Below, piece after piece: positions 43,261 through 51,400 of a stretch of DNA of 64,000 nucleotides (positions are counted from its first letter, which is position 1; each line of letters opens with the position of its first letter). A program made the translations under genes and the position numbers. The notes beneath the pieces were generated by a model. The model did no database searches. It had not been told where the DNA came from and saw only the letters and a list, made by a program, of their open reading frames with translations. The DNA comes from Polyangiaceae bacterium (GTDB lineage Bacteria > Myxococcota_A > Polyangia > Polyangiales > Polyangiaceae), in the NCBI GenBank assembly GCA_020633235.1, contig JACKEA010000003.1:940611-1004610 (forward strand). The letters are read 5' to 3'.

Positions 43261-43851
43261 GTGGGACGCTATCGCGCCAGAGACCTGCTCTTGCCCCCGG
43301 GTTGGGTGAGCCTTTCGCGAGTGCCGCTGGCGGTAGCGTTTCCCTTCGTGGAGGAGAGCGCCGCGGCGTCGCTGGTGGTGCTGTCGTTGGCGGCGCTGAC
43401 GGACGTGGTCGATGGCTACTTGGCACGACGGCTGGACATGGCCACCCCCACGGGGGCAGTGCTCGACGGCATCACCGACAAGCTGTTCGTGGCGACGGTG
43501 GTGGTGAGCTTGGTGGCGAGCGGCCGGCTGCCCGCGTGGGGCGTCGTCCCGCTGGCGATGCGCGAGCTCGGCGAGCTGCCGCTGGTGGCGTGGTGGCTCG
43601 TCAGCCGACCGCAGCGAAAGACGAAAGCCGATGAACCGAAGGCAAACTGGATCGGCAAGGCGGCCACCGTGCTGCAGTTCGTCACGGTCGTCGCCTGCAT
43701 CCTGGGCACTCCCGCCGAGGCCCCCTTGTTGATGGCGACCGGCGTGACCGGTGCCATCGCCGCTGCCTTCTATTGGCGGCGCGAGCTGTCCGCTTGGCGG
43801 CGGGTCAATGGGGATCCAGGTCCTCGAGCCCGAACAGGTCGAGGTCCGTAG
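43261..43851 (+). CDS. CDP-alcohol phosphatidyltransferase
   Basis: 196 residues with about four to five membrane helices. The complete family signature is present at about 49-75: Asp, two residues, Asp-Gly, two residues, Ala-Arg, eight residues, Gly, three residues, Asp, three residues, Asp (TDVVDGYLAR to GAVLDGITD). These enzymes transfer a phosphatidyl group from CDP-diacylglycerol, as in PgsA or cardiolipin synthase. The acceptor alcohol cannot be read here. I use the GTG at 43261; a TTG at 43255 is in frame. The last 47 bp overlap the end of the convergent lipoprotein gene. Confidence 0.9.
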   Translation: MGRYRARDLLLPPGWVSLSRVPLAVAFPFVEESAAASLVVLSLAALTDVVDGYLARRLDMATPTGAVLDGITDKLFVATVVVSLVASGRLPAWGVVPLAMRELGELPLVAWWLVSRPQRKTKADEPKANWIGKAATVLQFVTVVACILGTPAEAPLLMATGVTGAIAAAFYWRRELSAWRRVNGDPGPRARTGRGP

Positions 43852-44830
43852 TCACAGCGACTTGGCTGAACGCAGCGCCGTTCTTGCTCTGGAGCAACGC
43901 ACCGCTCTGCCCGGCGAGGTAGGAGTCCGAGCCGTCGTGGCTGATGAGGGCGGCGTACAGATTCTTGTCGGTGGCTGTCGTCACCTGCTGCCAGTTACCC
44001 GGCGCCGTGCGTGTGTAGGCCGTGCCGCCGTCGCCGGCGATGAGCGCGGCCTGGCCGTCAGGGCCAACGCTCACCGCGTTCAACGCCCCAGCGAGAGTGG
44101 TCTCGAGCTGGAACGACATGCCCTTGTCGGTCGACGCGAACACGTGACCGGCGTCGTCCACGGTGAGGATCTGCACGGCGTTGGCATCCATGGCCACGGC
44201 GGCCAGATCCAGCGCGCCGCTGACGGTGCTCGCTTCCCAGCTCTCCCCCGCGTCGCGCGAGAGGATCACCGTGGCGGCGTCCCCAACGGCGACGAGCAGC
44301 TTGCCCCCGAGCCCGGCGGCGGTGCCGTGCAGATCGCTGGTGGTCTTGGTATCCACCGCGAGCCAGGTCGCTCCGCCGTCGTTGCTTCGGATCAGGGTGC
44401 CGGCATCCCCGGCGGCGATGCCGATCAAAGCGCTCGAGCCGTGGGCAAAGTGGACCGAGCGCAGGGTCTGGCTCACTCCCGAGCTCTGCTCCGCCCAGGT
44501 CTGACCGTAGTCGGAGGAGTGGACCACGGTGCCACTCTCGCCCGCGGCCCAGCCGTGCTCGTTCCCCACGCAAGTGACCGAGTAGAGATTTTGGTCGACG
44601 AGGTTCCGCTCTTGCCAGCTCTGTTCGTCGAAGGTCTGGACGAAAACGCCCTGCTCTCCCACGGCGGCCTTCCACTTGATGCCGCCGCTGCCGCCGCTGC
44701 CGCCGCTCGAACCGCCGCTGCCGCCGCTGCTCGAACCGCCGCTGCCGGTCGGCTTTTTGTCGTCGCTGCTGCAGCCCACGACGAGTAGTCCCAATACGAT
44801 CGCCAGCGCGACGCGCTTCGGTGTCCCCAT
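43805..44830 (-). CDS. BNR/HCF136-like beta-propeller lipoprotein
   Basis: 341 residues. Lipobox VVGC (Cys20), a Gly/Ser linker, then about seven repeats with Asp-x-Gly-x-x-W/F turns: SSDYGQTWAEQSS, SNDGGATWLAVDT, SRDAGESWEASTV and STDKGMSFQLETT. This is the BNR/Asp-box pattern of a beta-propeller such as the photosystem assembly factor HCF136 or sialidase-type proteins. Surface location is likely; the ligand is unknown. Start ATG 44830 (five residues shorter than the longest frame) puts the basic residues just before the signal. It overlaps the phosphatidyltransferase gene by 47 bp at the 3' end and is divergent from the ClC gene. Confidence 0.85.
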   Translation of the reverse strand: MGTPKRVALAIVLGLLVVGCSSDDKKPTGSGGSSSGGSGGSSGGSGGSGGIKWKAAVGEQGVFVQTFDEQSWQERNLVDQNLYSVTCVGNEHGWAAGESGTVVHSSDYGQTWAEQSSGVSQTLRSVHFAHGSSALIGIAAGDAGTLIRSNDGGATWLAVDTKTTSDLHGTAAGLGGKLLVAVGDAATVILSRDAGESWEASTVSGALDLAAVAMDANAVQILTVDDAGHVFASTDKGMSFQLETTLAGALNAVSVGPDGQAALIAGDGGTAYTRTAPGNWQQVTTATDKNLYAALISHDGSDSYLAGQSGALLQSKNGAAFSQVAVTTDLDLFGLEDLDPH

Positions 44831-44886
44831 GCCTCCAGAGTACATGAGGGTGACAACCCGGGGAAGGTCATCCTAAATGCGGAGCC

Positions 44887-46392
44887 GTGGGTCGTAAGCG
44901 GTTCTTGGAGCTCGACGAAGAGCAACGCGCGCTCCACGACTCGTGGGACGACATCGCACGCGTCGTGTTCTTGGTGAGCTTGACGTCGTGCGTCATCTGG
45001 GCGCTGTGCGCGGGGCTCAAGAAGGCCATGCACCTGATGGTCGATGGGCTCTTGGAGTTCGTGGCGAGTCACGGCCCATGGCTCGGCCCGCTGGCGCTAC
45101 TCGGCACCCTCGTGGGGGGCGGCTTGATCCGCGGCGTGCTGAACCGCTGGCCCAGCTGGCGCGACGCCGCGGGAGACGGCATCGATCTGGCGCTCGGCAA
45201 CTATCACTCCACCTATCACGACGACGTCGACGATCCTTCGCCGCGTTTCAGGCTGCCGGCGTTCGGCCTCGCGCTGCGCAAGCTGCTGGCAACACTCCTC
45301 ACCTTGGGAACTGGAGGTTCCGGCGGGCTCGAGGGTCCGGTGGTGCTGATTGGCGAATCCACCGGAGCCGGCGTCGCGCGGGTGATGGCCTCGCGCTCCG
45401 AGCACGAGCTCCGCACCTATCAGATCGCCGGCATCGCCGCGGCCGTGGCCTCCCTGTTGAACGCACCCTTCGCGTCGGCGCTGTTCGCCACCGAGATCGC
45501 GTACGGCGATCGCGTCATCTACCGCAAGCTCGCCTACGCCCTGCTGGCCGGCACCATCGCCTACGTGTTGAACAACCGCGTGCTCGGCTACACACCCGTG
45601 TTCGTCGCGCCGGAGCATGCCCACACCTACACGCTCACGGAGTATGGCGTGACGGCGCTGGTGGCGATCGCCGTCAGCGCACCGCTGGCCCTCGGCTTCG
45701 GCCTGGCCATGAAGAGCACCCGCAAGCTGGTGGGCAAAGTGCACCCCGTCGCGCGGGGCGCCGTGGGGGGCCTCGGCACCGGAATCGTCGCCTTGGCGCT
45801 CTACTTCGCCGTGGGCATGGATACGCGCCACGTGCTGGGCATGGGCGAGCACACCTTGAAGGAGCTGTTGTCCGCCCACCCTCCCGCAGACTTGGGAGCG
45901 TGGTGGTTTCTGCTGCTCGCCGTGCTGGGCCGAACGCTGACCACCGGGCTCACCATCCAATCGGGAGGTTCGGCGGGCCTCTTGATTCCCTCGATGTTCC
46001 TCGGCGGCGTCTCCGGAGCAGCGACCTGCCGCCTGCTGCAGCTCGTCGGCCCTTTCGCGCAGCTCGACGTGGCGCTGTTCGTGGTGGTGGGCATCGCCTC
46101 GGCGCTGGTGGCGATGGTGGGGGTGCCTCTGGCGGCCATCGCGCTGGTGCTGGAGATCTTCGGCACGCCCTACGGACCGCCGGCGATCCTCGCCTGTGGC
46201 GTCACTTACGTGCTGACCCTGCGGCTGACGGTGTACGAAGGGCAGCGCATGTCTCCGGACCCCACCGGAGACGAGATCGGTGCCTGGGAACCGGCTACCG
46301 AGCCGAATGCGAACGCCGATGTAAGGTCCGAACAAACCGGATCGTTGTCCGAAACGTCGAAGTCCTCGGACCAGGAAAATCCGCCTTCATGA
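44887..46392 (+). CDS. ClC-family chloride channel or transporter
   Basis: 501 residues, GTG start. Around ten membrane helices. Selectivity motifs: GSGGLEGP at 144-151 (gating Glu149), GGSAGLLIPSMFLGG later, and a C-terminal cytosolic tail rich in Ser/Glu without CBS domains. At the place where the CLC-ec1 exchanger has Glu203 the sequence reads LFATEIAY, so the internal proton glutamate appears shifted or missing; by eye this favours a channel over a proton antiporter. The stop overlaps the ATG of the next gene (46389), so chloride transport is coupled in expression to the DUF4139 proteins. Confidence 0.9.
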   Translation: MGRKRFLELDEEQRALHDSWDDIARVVFLVSLTSCVIWALCAGLKKAMHLMVDGLLEFVASHGPWLGPLALLGTLVGGGLIRGVLNRWPSWRDAAGDGIDLALGNYHSTYHDDVDDPSPRFRLPAFGLALRKLLATLLTLGTGGSGGLEGPVVLIGESTGAGVARVMASRSEHELRTYQIAGIAAAVASLLNAPFASALFATEIAYGDRVIYRKLAYALLAGTIAYVLNNRVLGYTPVFVAPEHAHTYTLTEYGVTALVAIAVSAPLALGFGLAMKSTRKLVGKVHPVARGAVGGLGTGIVALALYFAVGMDTRHVLGMGEHTLKELLSAHPPADLGAWWFLLLAVLGRTLTTGLTIQSGGSAGLLIPSMFLGGVSGAATCRLLQLVGPFAQLDVALFVVVGIASALVAMVGVPLAAIALVLEIFGTPYGPPAILACGVTYVLTLRLTVYEGQRMSPDPTGDEIGAWEPATEPNANADVRSEQTGSLSETSKSSDQENPPS

Positions 46393-47861
46393 AGCAGAAA
46401 ATCCTTCGCAATTTCACCTGCGCCGGCTTGTTGGCGCTGACCACGGCGGCCTGCGGCGGGACCAAGCCTCCGGAGCACGGTGGCCACACCGGTCCCGTGA
46501 GCGAGGCCGAATCCAGCTCCAAGCAGCGCGAGAGCGTGGCCATCACGGTCTACAACCAGAACTTCGGGCTGGTGCGGGAGGTTCGTAACGTGGGCCTCGG
46601 CAAGGGCCGGGTCTCCCTCGAGTTCAAGGACGTCTCGGCGCACATCCAGCCGGAAACGGTGAGCATCAAGTCGCTCTCTTCCGCGGACGCCCTGTCCGTG
46701 TTGGAGCAGAACTACCGCTACGACGTGCTCACCCCGCAGAAACTGCTGGAGAAGTACGTCGGCAAGAAGATCCGCGTCTACCGCTACAACGAGAAGACCG
46801 GCAAGGACGAGGCCTACGACGCCGAGGTGCTCGCAGCCGAGCAGGGCACGGTGCTCAAGATCGGCAACGAGATCACCTACAACTTCCCGGGTCGCTTCGC
46901 CTTCCCCGAAGTTCCGGACAATCTCATCGCCAAGCCGACCCTGGTGTGGCTGCTCGACAGCGGCGCCGCCCAACAGAAGGTGGAGATCAGCTACCTGAGC
47001 CAGAACCTGAACTGGAGCGCGGACTACGTCCTGGTCGTGGACGACAAGGACGAGAAGGGCGACCTGACGGGCTGGGTCACGCTCACCAACAACAGCGGCA
47101 CCAGCTACGAGAACGCCACCCTGAAGCTGGTAGCGGGGGACGTCCAGCGCGTGAGCCAACAGCAGATGATGGACTACGCGATGGCCGAGACCGCCTCGGC
47201 ACCACCACCACCGCCCGCAGAGCCCCAGTTCCACGAAGAGGGCTTCTTCGAGTACCACCTGTATACGCTCAGCCGCCCCGCCGACGTTCTGGACAAGGAG
47301 CAGAAGCAGGTGACGCTCTTGGATGCCCATGACATCGCCATCGAGAAGAAGCTCATCTTCTTCGGCGCTGCACAGTATTACCGCGGCAACTACGGCCAGG
47401 TGGTCTCGAACCAGAAGGTGGGCGTGTATCTGGACTTCGAGAACAAGAAGTCGAACCACATGGGCATGCCGCTGCCGAAGGGCGTGGTCCGTGTCTACAA
47501 GGCGGACAAGAGCGGCGCCAAGCAGTTCATCGGCGAGGACAGCATCGACCACACGCCGCGGGACGAAGAGATCCGCATCAAGATGGGCGAAGCCTTCGAC
47601 GTGGTGGGCGACCGCAAGCAAACGGACTGGAAGACCCTCGGCATCTGCGCCTCGGAGTCTTCTTGGGAGATCGAGCTGCGAAACCACAAGGACGAAGCCG
47701 CCACCGTGGAGGTGCGGGAGCCCATCAACGGCGACTGGGAAATCTTGAGCGAGAGTCATCGCCACAAGAAAGAGGACGCGCACACCTTCACTTTCGACGT
47801 GAACGTGCCGGCGCGGGGCAAGACCAAGGTCACTTATCGAGTGAGGGTGCGCTGGTGCTGA
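46389..47861 (+). CDS. DUF4139-domain lipoprotein, first of a tandem pair
   Basis: 490 residues. ATG overlaps the ClC stop. Lipobox TTAAC (Cys22). From residue about 50 it has the N-terminal mucoidy-type opening ITVYNQNFGLVREVRN, then beta-rich DUF4139 sequence with LSQNLNWSADYVLVV and GWVTLTNNSGTSYENATLKL. A Pro-rich loop occurs near 270. It ends WEIELRNHKDEAATVEVREP and VTYRVRVRWC. DUF4139 proteins are secreted and all-beta, of unknown role. The next gene encodes a close paralogue that lacks the lipid anchor, so the pair may be a membrane-bound and a soluble form of one complex. Confidence 0.85.
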   Translation: MKQKILRNFTCAGLLALTTAACGGTKPPEHGGHTGPVSEAESSSKQRESVAITVYNQNFGLVREVRNVGLGKGRVSLEFKDVSAHIQPETVSIKSLSSADALSVLEQNYRYDVLTPQKLLEKYVGKKIRVYRYNEKTGKDEAYDAEVLAAEQGTVLKIGNEITYNFPGRFAFPEVPDNLIAKPTLVWLLDSGAAQQKVEISYLSQNLNWSADYVLVVDDKDEKGDLTGWVTLTNNSGTSYENATLKLVAGDVQRVSQQQMMDYAMAETASAPPPPPAEPQFHEEGFFEYHLYTLSRPADVLDKEQKQVTLLDAHDIAIEKKLIFFGAAQYYRGNYGQVVSNQKVGVYLDFENKKSNHMGMPLPKGVVRVYKADKSGAKQFIGEDSIDHTPRDEEIRIKMGEAFDVVGDRKQTDWKTLGICASESSWEIELRNHKDEAATVEVREPINGDWEILSESHRHKKEDAHTFTFDVNVPARGKTKVTYRVRVRWC

Positions 47862-47875
47862 GCGAGAGGAAGACG

Positions 47876-49300
47876 ATGCGAAGGATTCGACGACTGGCCG
47901 GGCTCGCGCTCCTGCTCGGCTCCGGCAGCGCGCTGGCAGCGCCCGCAAAGAAGACCTCCGGCGCGAGCGACCGCAAGGAAGTGAGCATCACGGTCTATAA
48001 CCAGAGCTTCGGCCTGGTGCGCGAGGTGCGGGATCTGAACCTGGGCAGCGGAGACGTCGCCCTCGAGTTCAAGGACGTAGCGTCGCAGATCCAGCCGGAA
48101 ACCGTGGCAATCAAGTCGCTGTCGAATCCGAACGGCCTCTCCGTGCTGGAGCAGAACTACCGCTACGACCTGCTCACGCCGGCCAAGCTGCTCGAGAAGT
48201 ACGTCGGCAAGAAGGTGCGTCTGTATCGCTTCAACGAGAAGACCGGCAAGGACGAGTCCTTTGACGCGAAAATCCTCAGCGTGGCCAACGGCGAGCCGGT
48301 GTACGAGATCAACGGCGAGGTCACCTATGGATTCCCGGGGCGCATCGCCTTCCCCGGCGTTCCCGACAACCTGATGGCGAAGCCCACTCTGGTCTGGATG
48401 CTCTCCAGCAAGCAAGCCCAGCAGAAGGTGGAAGCCACCTACCTGACCCGCGGGCTCAACTGGAAGAGCGACTACGTGTTCGTCATCAACGCCGACGACA
48501 GCGCCGGAGACCTCACGGGCTGGGTCACGCTCACCAATCAGTCCGGCGCGTCCTACAAGAACGCCAAGCTCAAGCTGGTGGCCGGTGACGTGCAGCGTGT
48601 CTCGAACGTGGCCTACGACCGGGCGCCCAGGAGCTACGCCGCAAAGAGCGCGGGCCAGAGCACGGGCTTCCGCGAGGAAGGCTTCTTCGAGTACCACCTG
48701 TACACGCTCCAGCAACCGACGGACGTGCTGGAGAACGAGCAGAAGCAGGTGACGCTGCTGGAAGCGCCGAACGCCAAGGTGCAGAAGAAGCTGATCTACT
48801 TCGGACAGCAATACTGGTACCGCGGCCGCTACGGTGAGGTGCAGAAGAACCAGAAGGTGGGCGTGTACCTCGACATCGAAAACACCGCGAAGAACGGTCT
48901 CGGAATGCCGCTGCCCAAGGGCATCGTGCGCGTGTACAAGGCCGACAAGAGCGGCGCCAAGCAGTTCATCGGTGAAGACAACATCGACCACACGCCGCGG
49001 GACGAGAAGGTACGCATCAAGATGGGCGAGGCCTTCGACGTGGTGGGCGATCGCAAGCAGATGGAGTGGAGGACCTTCGGCTCCTGCACCTCGGAAAGCA
49101 CCTGGGAGATCGAGCTCCGCAACCACAAGAAGCAGGCAGCCCAGGTGGAGGTGTACGAGCCCATCGGCGGGGATTGGACGATTCTGGAAGAGTCGCATCC
49201 GCACCAGAAAAAGGACGCCTTCACCTTCACTTTCGACGTGAAGGTGCCTGCAAACGGCAAGACCAAGATCAAATATCGAGTGCGCGTTCGCTGGTGCTGA
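47876..49300 (+). CDS. DUF4139-domain secreted protein, second of the pair
   Basis: 474 residues, with a GAGAGGAAG site before ATG 47876. A Sec signal ending ALA-A replaces the lipobox of its neighbour, so it is free in the periplasm. The body follows the first protein almost line by line (ITVYNQSFGLVREVRDL, EEGFFEYHLYTLQQPTDVLE, DKSGAKQFIGED, IKYRVRVRWC). The two share well over half of their residues by eye, a recent tandem duplication. A conserved final Arg-Trp-Cys in both could form a disulfide between them. It lies 6 bp before the kinase gene. Confidence 0.85.
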   Translation: MRRIRRLAGLALLLGSGSALAAPAKKTSGASDRKEVSITVYNQSFGLVREVRDLNLGSGDVALEFKDVASQIQPETVAIKSLSNPNGLSVLEQNYRYDLLTPAKLLEKYVGKKVRLYRFNEKTGKDESFDAKILSVANGEPVYEINGEVTYGFPGRIAFPGVPDNLMAKPTLVWMLSSKQAQQKVEATYLTRGLNWKSDYVFVINADDSAGDLTGWVTLTNQSGASYKNAKLKLVAGDVQRVSNVAYDRAPRSYAAKSAGQSTGFREEGFFEYHLYTLQQPTDVLENEQKQVTLLEAPNAKVQKKLIYFGQQYWYRGRYGEVQKNQKVGVYLDIENTAKNGLGMPLPKGIVRVYKADKSGAKQFIGEDNIDHTPRDEKVRIKMGEAFDVVGDRKQMEWRTFGSCTSESTWEIELRNHKKQAAQVEVYEPIGGDWTILEESHPHQKKDAFTFTFDVKVPANGKTKIKYRVRVRWC

Positions 49301-49306
49301 CGCACC

Positions 49307-50509
49307 ATGGCCGTCATGGCCGGGGACGAGGCACTGGTCGGCATCGCCAGCACCGTAGTCGCGCTCGAGCCTCAGGCAGCGGCCGCTGAAAGGCCCGTCG
49401 CTTCCCGCGATCGCTATCAACGCCGCGGCGTGCTGGGCGAAGGTGGCATGGGACGCGTGGAGCGCGTGTTGGACTCGGACCTCCTACGGGAGGTCGCCGC
49501 CAAGCAGCTCCGACCGGAGCTCCGGAACGACGGTCGCTTGCTGCGCCAGTTCTTGTGGGAAGCGCGAGTGACCGCCTACCTGGACCACCCGAACATCGTT
49601 CCGGTTCACGATCTGGGCGTGTCGCCGACGGGCCACCTGTACTTCACGATGAAGCTCGTCCGCGGCGAGTCGCTGGAAGCAGCCCTGGAAGGGTTGCCAA
49701 GTGACGAAGGCGCGCTGGCAACCGTGCCTCGGCGCCTGCGGGTCTTTCTGCAGCTGTGCCACGCGGTGGCCTACGCCCACGCCGCCGGCGTGCTGCATCG
49801 GGATCTGAAGCCCGCCAACGTCATGCTCGGTGCTCATGGCGAGGTGCTGGTGACGGATTGGGGCCTGGCGGTGCCACTGCCGACCCCCGCTGGCGACGAG
49901 CTGCGTCACCACCTGCCGGAAACCTCCGAGCGCTCGGGCTCCGGAACGCCAGTGTACATGTCTCCAGAGCAGGCCCGAGAAGAACCGCTGGACGAGCGCT
50001 CCGACGTCTATGCGCTGGGCGCCATTTTGTACGAGCTGTGCGAGCTCCGGCGCGCTGTCGACGGGAAGACGCTGGCCGAGATCCTGGTCAAGGTGAGCAC
50101 TGGTGAGCGCCGCCCCACGGAACGCGCTTCTGCTCCGCTGGCTGCCGTGATCGACAAGGCGATGGCGTCGGATCGCGACCGACGCTACGCGAGCGTGTCA
50201 GCCCTGGCGGCGGACGTGGAGGTCGCCCTCGACGGTCGAACTCCCGACGCCGAAGCGGCGTCGATGCTGACCCAAGCCAAGCGTTACTACTTCTCCCACG
50301 ATCCTGCGATCAGTCGCCTGCGCGTCATCGACGTCGACTTCTGGGTGGGGTCGACGTTCTTTCTGGGGATGGGTGCGGCGATCGCTCTCGGCCGCTTCCT
50401 CAGCATCCATTGGTGGTGGCCCGTGCTGGTGGGCGTCGTGGTGGCGGTGATGCCTACGCTCCGCTGGCTCCGGTTTCGACGGAGCATGCCGCGTCGCAAC
50501 GCCCCGTGA
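49307..50509 (+). CDS. Membrane Ser/Thr protein kinase with DWG motif
   Basis: 400 residues. The kinase domain is about 37-310: GEGGMGRV 44-51, Lys66, HRDLKPAN from 164, DWG 184-186 instead of DFG, and GTPVYMSPEQ. Two C-terminal membrane segments (about 345-385) end in a basic tail. The N-terminal arm (VGIASTVVALEP) and DWG motif resemble the kinase at 29518, suggesting a lineage-specific subgroup. Its position 6 bp after the second DUF4139 gene suggests that it senses or controls the ClC/DUF4139 proteins. The last 56 bp overlap the end of the convergent DUF393 gene. Confidence 0.92.
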   Translation: MAVMAGDEALVGIASTVVALEPQAAAAERPVASRDRYQRRGVLGEGGMGRVERVLDSDLLREVAAKQLRPELRNDGRLLRQFLWEARVTAYLDHPNIVPVHDLGVSPTGHLYFTMKLVRGESLEAALEGLPSDEGALATVPRRLRVFLQLCHAVAYAHAAGVLHRDLKPANVMLGAHGEVLVTDWGLAVPLPTPAGDELRHHLPETSERSGSGTPVYMSPEQAREEPLDERSDVYALGAILYELCELRRAVDGKTLAEILVKVSTGERRPTERASAPLAAVIDKAMASDRDRRYASVSALAADVEVALDGRTPDAEAASMLTQAKRYYFSHDPAISRLRVIDVDFWVGSTFFLGMGAAIALGRFLSIHWWWPVLVGVVVAVMPTLRWLRFRRSMPRRNAP

Positions 50510-50840
50510 GTCGAAGACGATTGTCGGCGAAACGGGCGTAGGCGAAGTCGAGCGCGTGGGAGACGCCGGGCAGGCGACTCAGCGCGACGAGAGGACCGAG
50601 TCCCACGGCCGCGTACAGCCGGCGAAACACCTCGACGCCTTCGATCAGGGAGCCGTCGGGGAGCCGGGCATGGATGCGGGACATGAGCTCGGCCTGGGTC
50701 CGGCCCAGAACGGCCGCGTCGAAGTCCGGAGCTGCGATGTCCGTGAAACGGATCCGCTGGCGCCGATCCCATCGCTGGAGCATCCGGATCTCGCGGCGGC
50801 ACAAGGGACAGTCGCCATCGAAGAACACCTCAACGTCCAT
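50454..50840 (-). CDS. DUF393 (DCC) thiol-disulfide-like protein
   Basis: 128 residues from ATG 50840; an ATG at 50876 would add 12. The N-terminal FFDGDCPLCRREI carries the CxxC pair at 11-14 typical of the DCC family, followed by RIRFTDIAAPDF and a helical half with EVFRRLYAAVGLG. DCC proteins have a thioredoxin-like fold and probably act in thiol redox chemistry. The 3' end overlaps the kinase gene by 56 bp on the other strand. Confidence 0.9.
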   Translation of the reverse strand: MDVEVFFDGDCPLCRREIRMLQRWDRRQRIRFTDIAAPDFDAAVLGRTQAELMSRIHARLPDGSLIEGVEVFRRLYAAVGLGPLVALSRLPGVSHALDFAYARFADNRLRLTGRCDAACSVETGASGA

Positions 50841-50917
50841 GCGTCCATGCTTTGTCCTAGACAATGCATTCGTCAATCCCTTGCTGGCCCAATCCGGCGC
50901 GGCTACGACTCGTAGCC

Positions 50918-51400
50918 ATGCGCCGCGCCCTCATCCTGTTGGCCTTGCTGGTGTTCGCCGTCGGCTGCTCGAAGCCCAAGCCCCCCAAGATCGAGCCCCA
51001 CGCTGCACGCGTGAAGACGGTGGACGCCACCGGGCTCACCCTGGGCGTGGAGCTGGACGTGACGAATCCCAACGGGTTCCCACTGCTGGTGCGCACCGTG
51101 AGCGGCAAGCTGTTGATGGGCTCTGGGGTAGAGGTTGGAAACGCCCGGGTCGACAGCGGCAAGACCGTCCCCGCCAACGGCACGGCGCGGCTGTCGAGCG
51201 ATCTCACCGCACGCTGGTCGAACATCGCCGCCCTCGCGCCCTTGGCCACCACCGGGAAGCCCGTCGCCTACACGTTCGAAGGCATCGCCAACGTGGGCGG
51301 GGAGAAACTCAACCTCGACGTTCCGTTTCGACTTCAGGGCGAGCTGAAGCCGGAGCAGCTCTTGGCCGCTACTCTGCGCGGCCTCGTTCCACCGCAGTGA
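50918..51400 (+). CDS. LEA14/WHy-domain lipoprotein
   Basis: 160 residues. Lipobox FAVGC (Cys17), then a single WHy-type (water stress and hypersensitive response, LEA-2) beta-sandwich: TGLTLGVELDVTNPNGFPLLV, GKTVPANGTARLSSDLTA and LNLDVPFRLQGEL. Proteins of this type are linked to desiccation tolerance in plants and bacteria. ATG 50918 puts the signal at the N-terminus; a longer frame to 50864 adds 18 unrelated residues. Its stop abuts that of the convergent dehydrogenase gene, forming TGATCA (51398-51403). Confidence 0.85.
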   Translation: MRRALILLALLVFAVGCSKPKPPKIEPHAARVKTVDATGLTLGVELDVTNPNGFPLLVRTVSGKLLMGSGVEVGNARVDSGKTVPANGTARLSSDLTARWSNIAALAPLATTGKPVAYTFEGIANVGGEKLNLDVPFRLQGELKPEQLLAATLRGLVPPQ

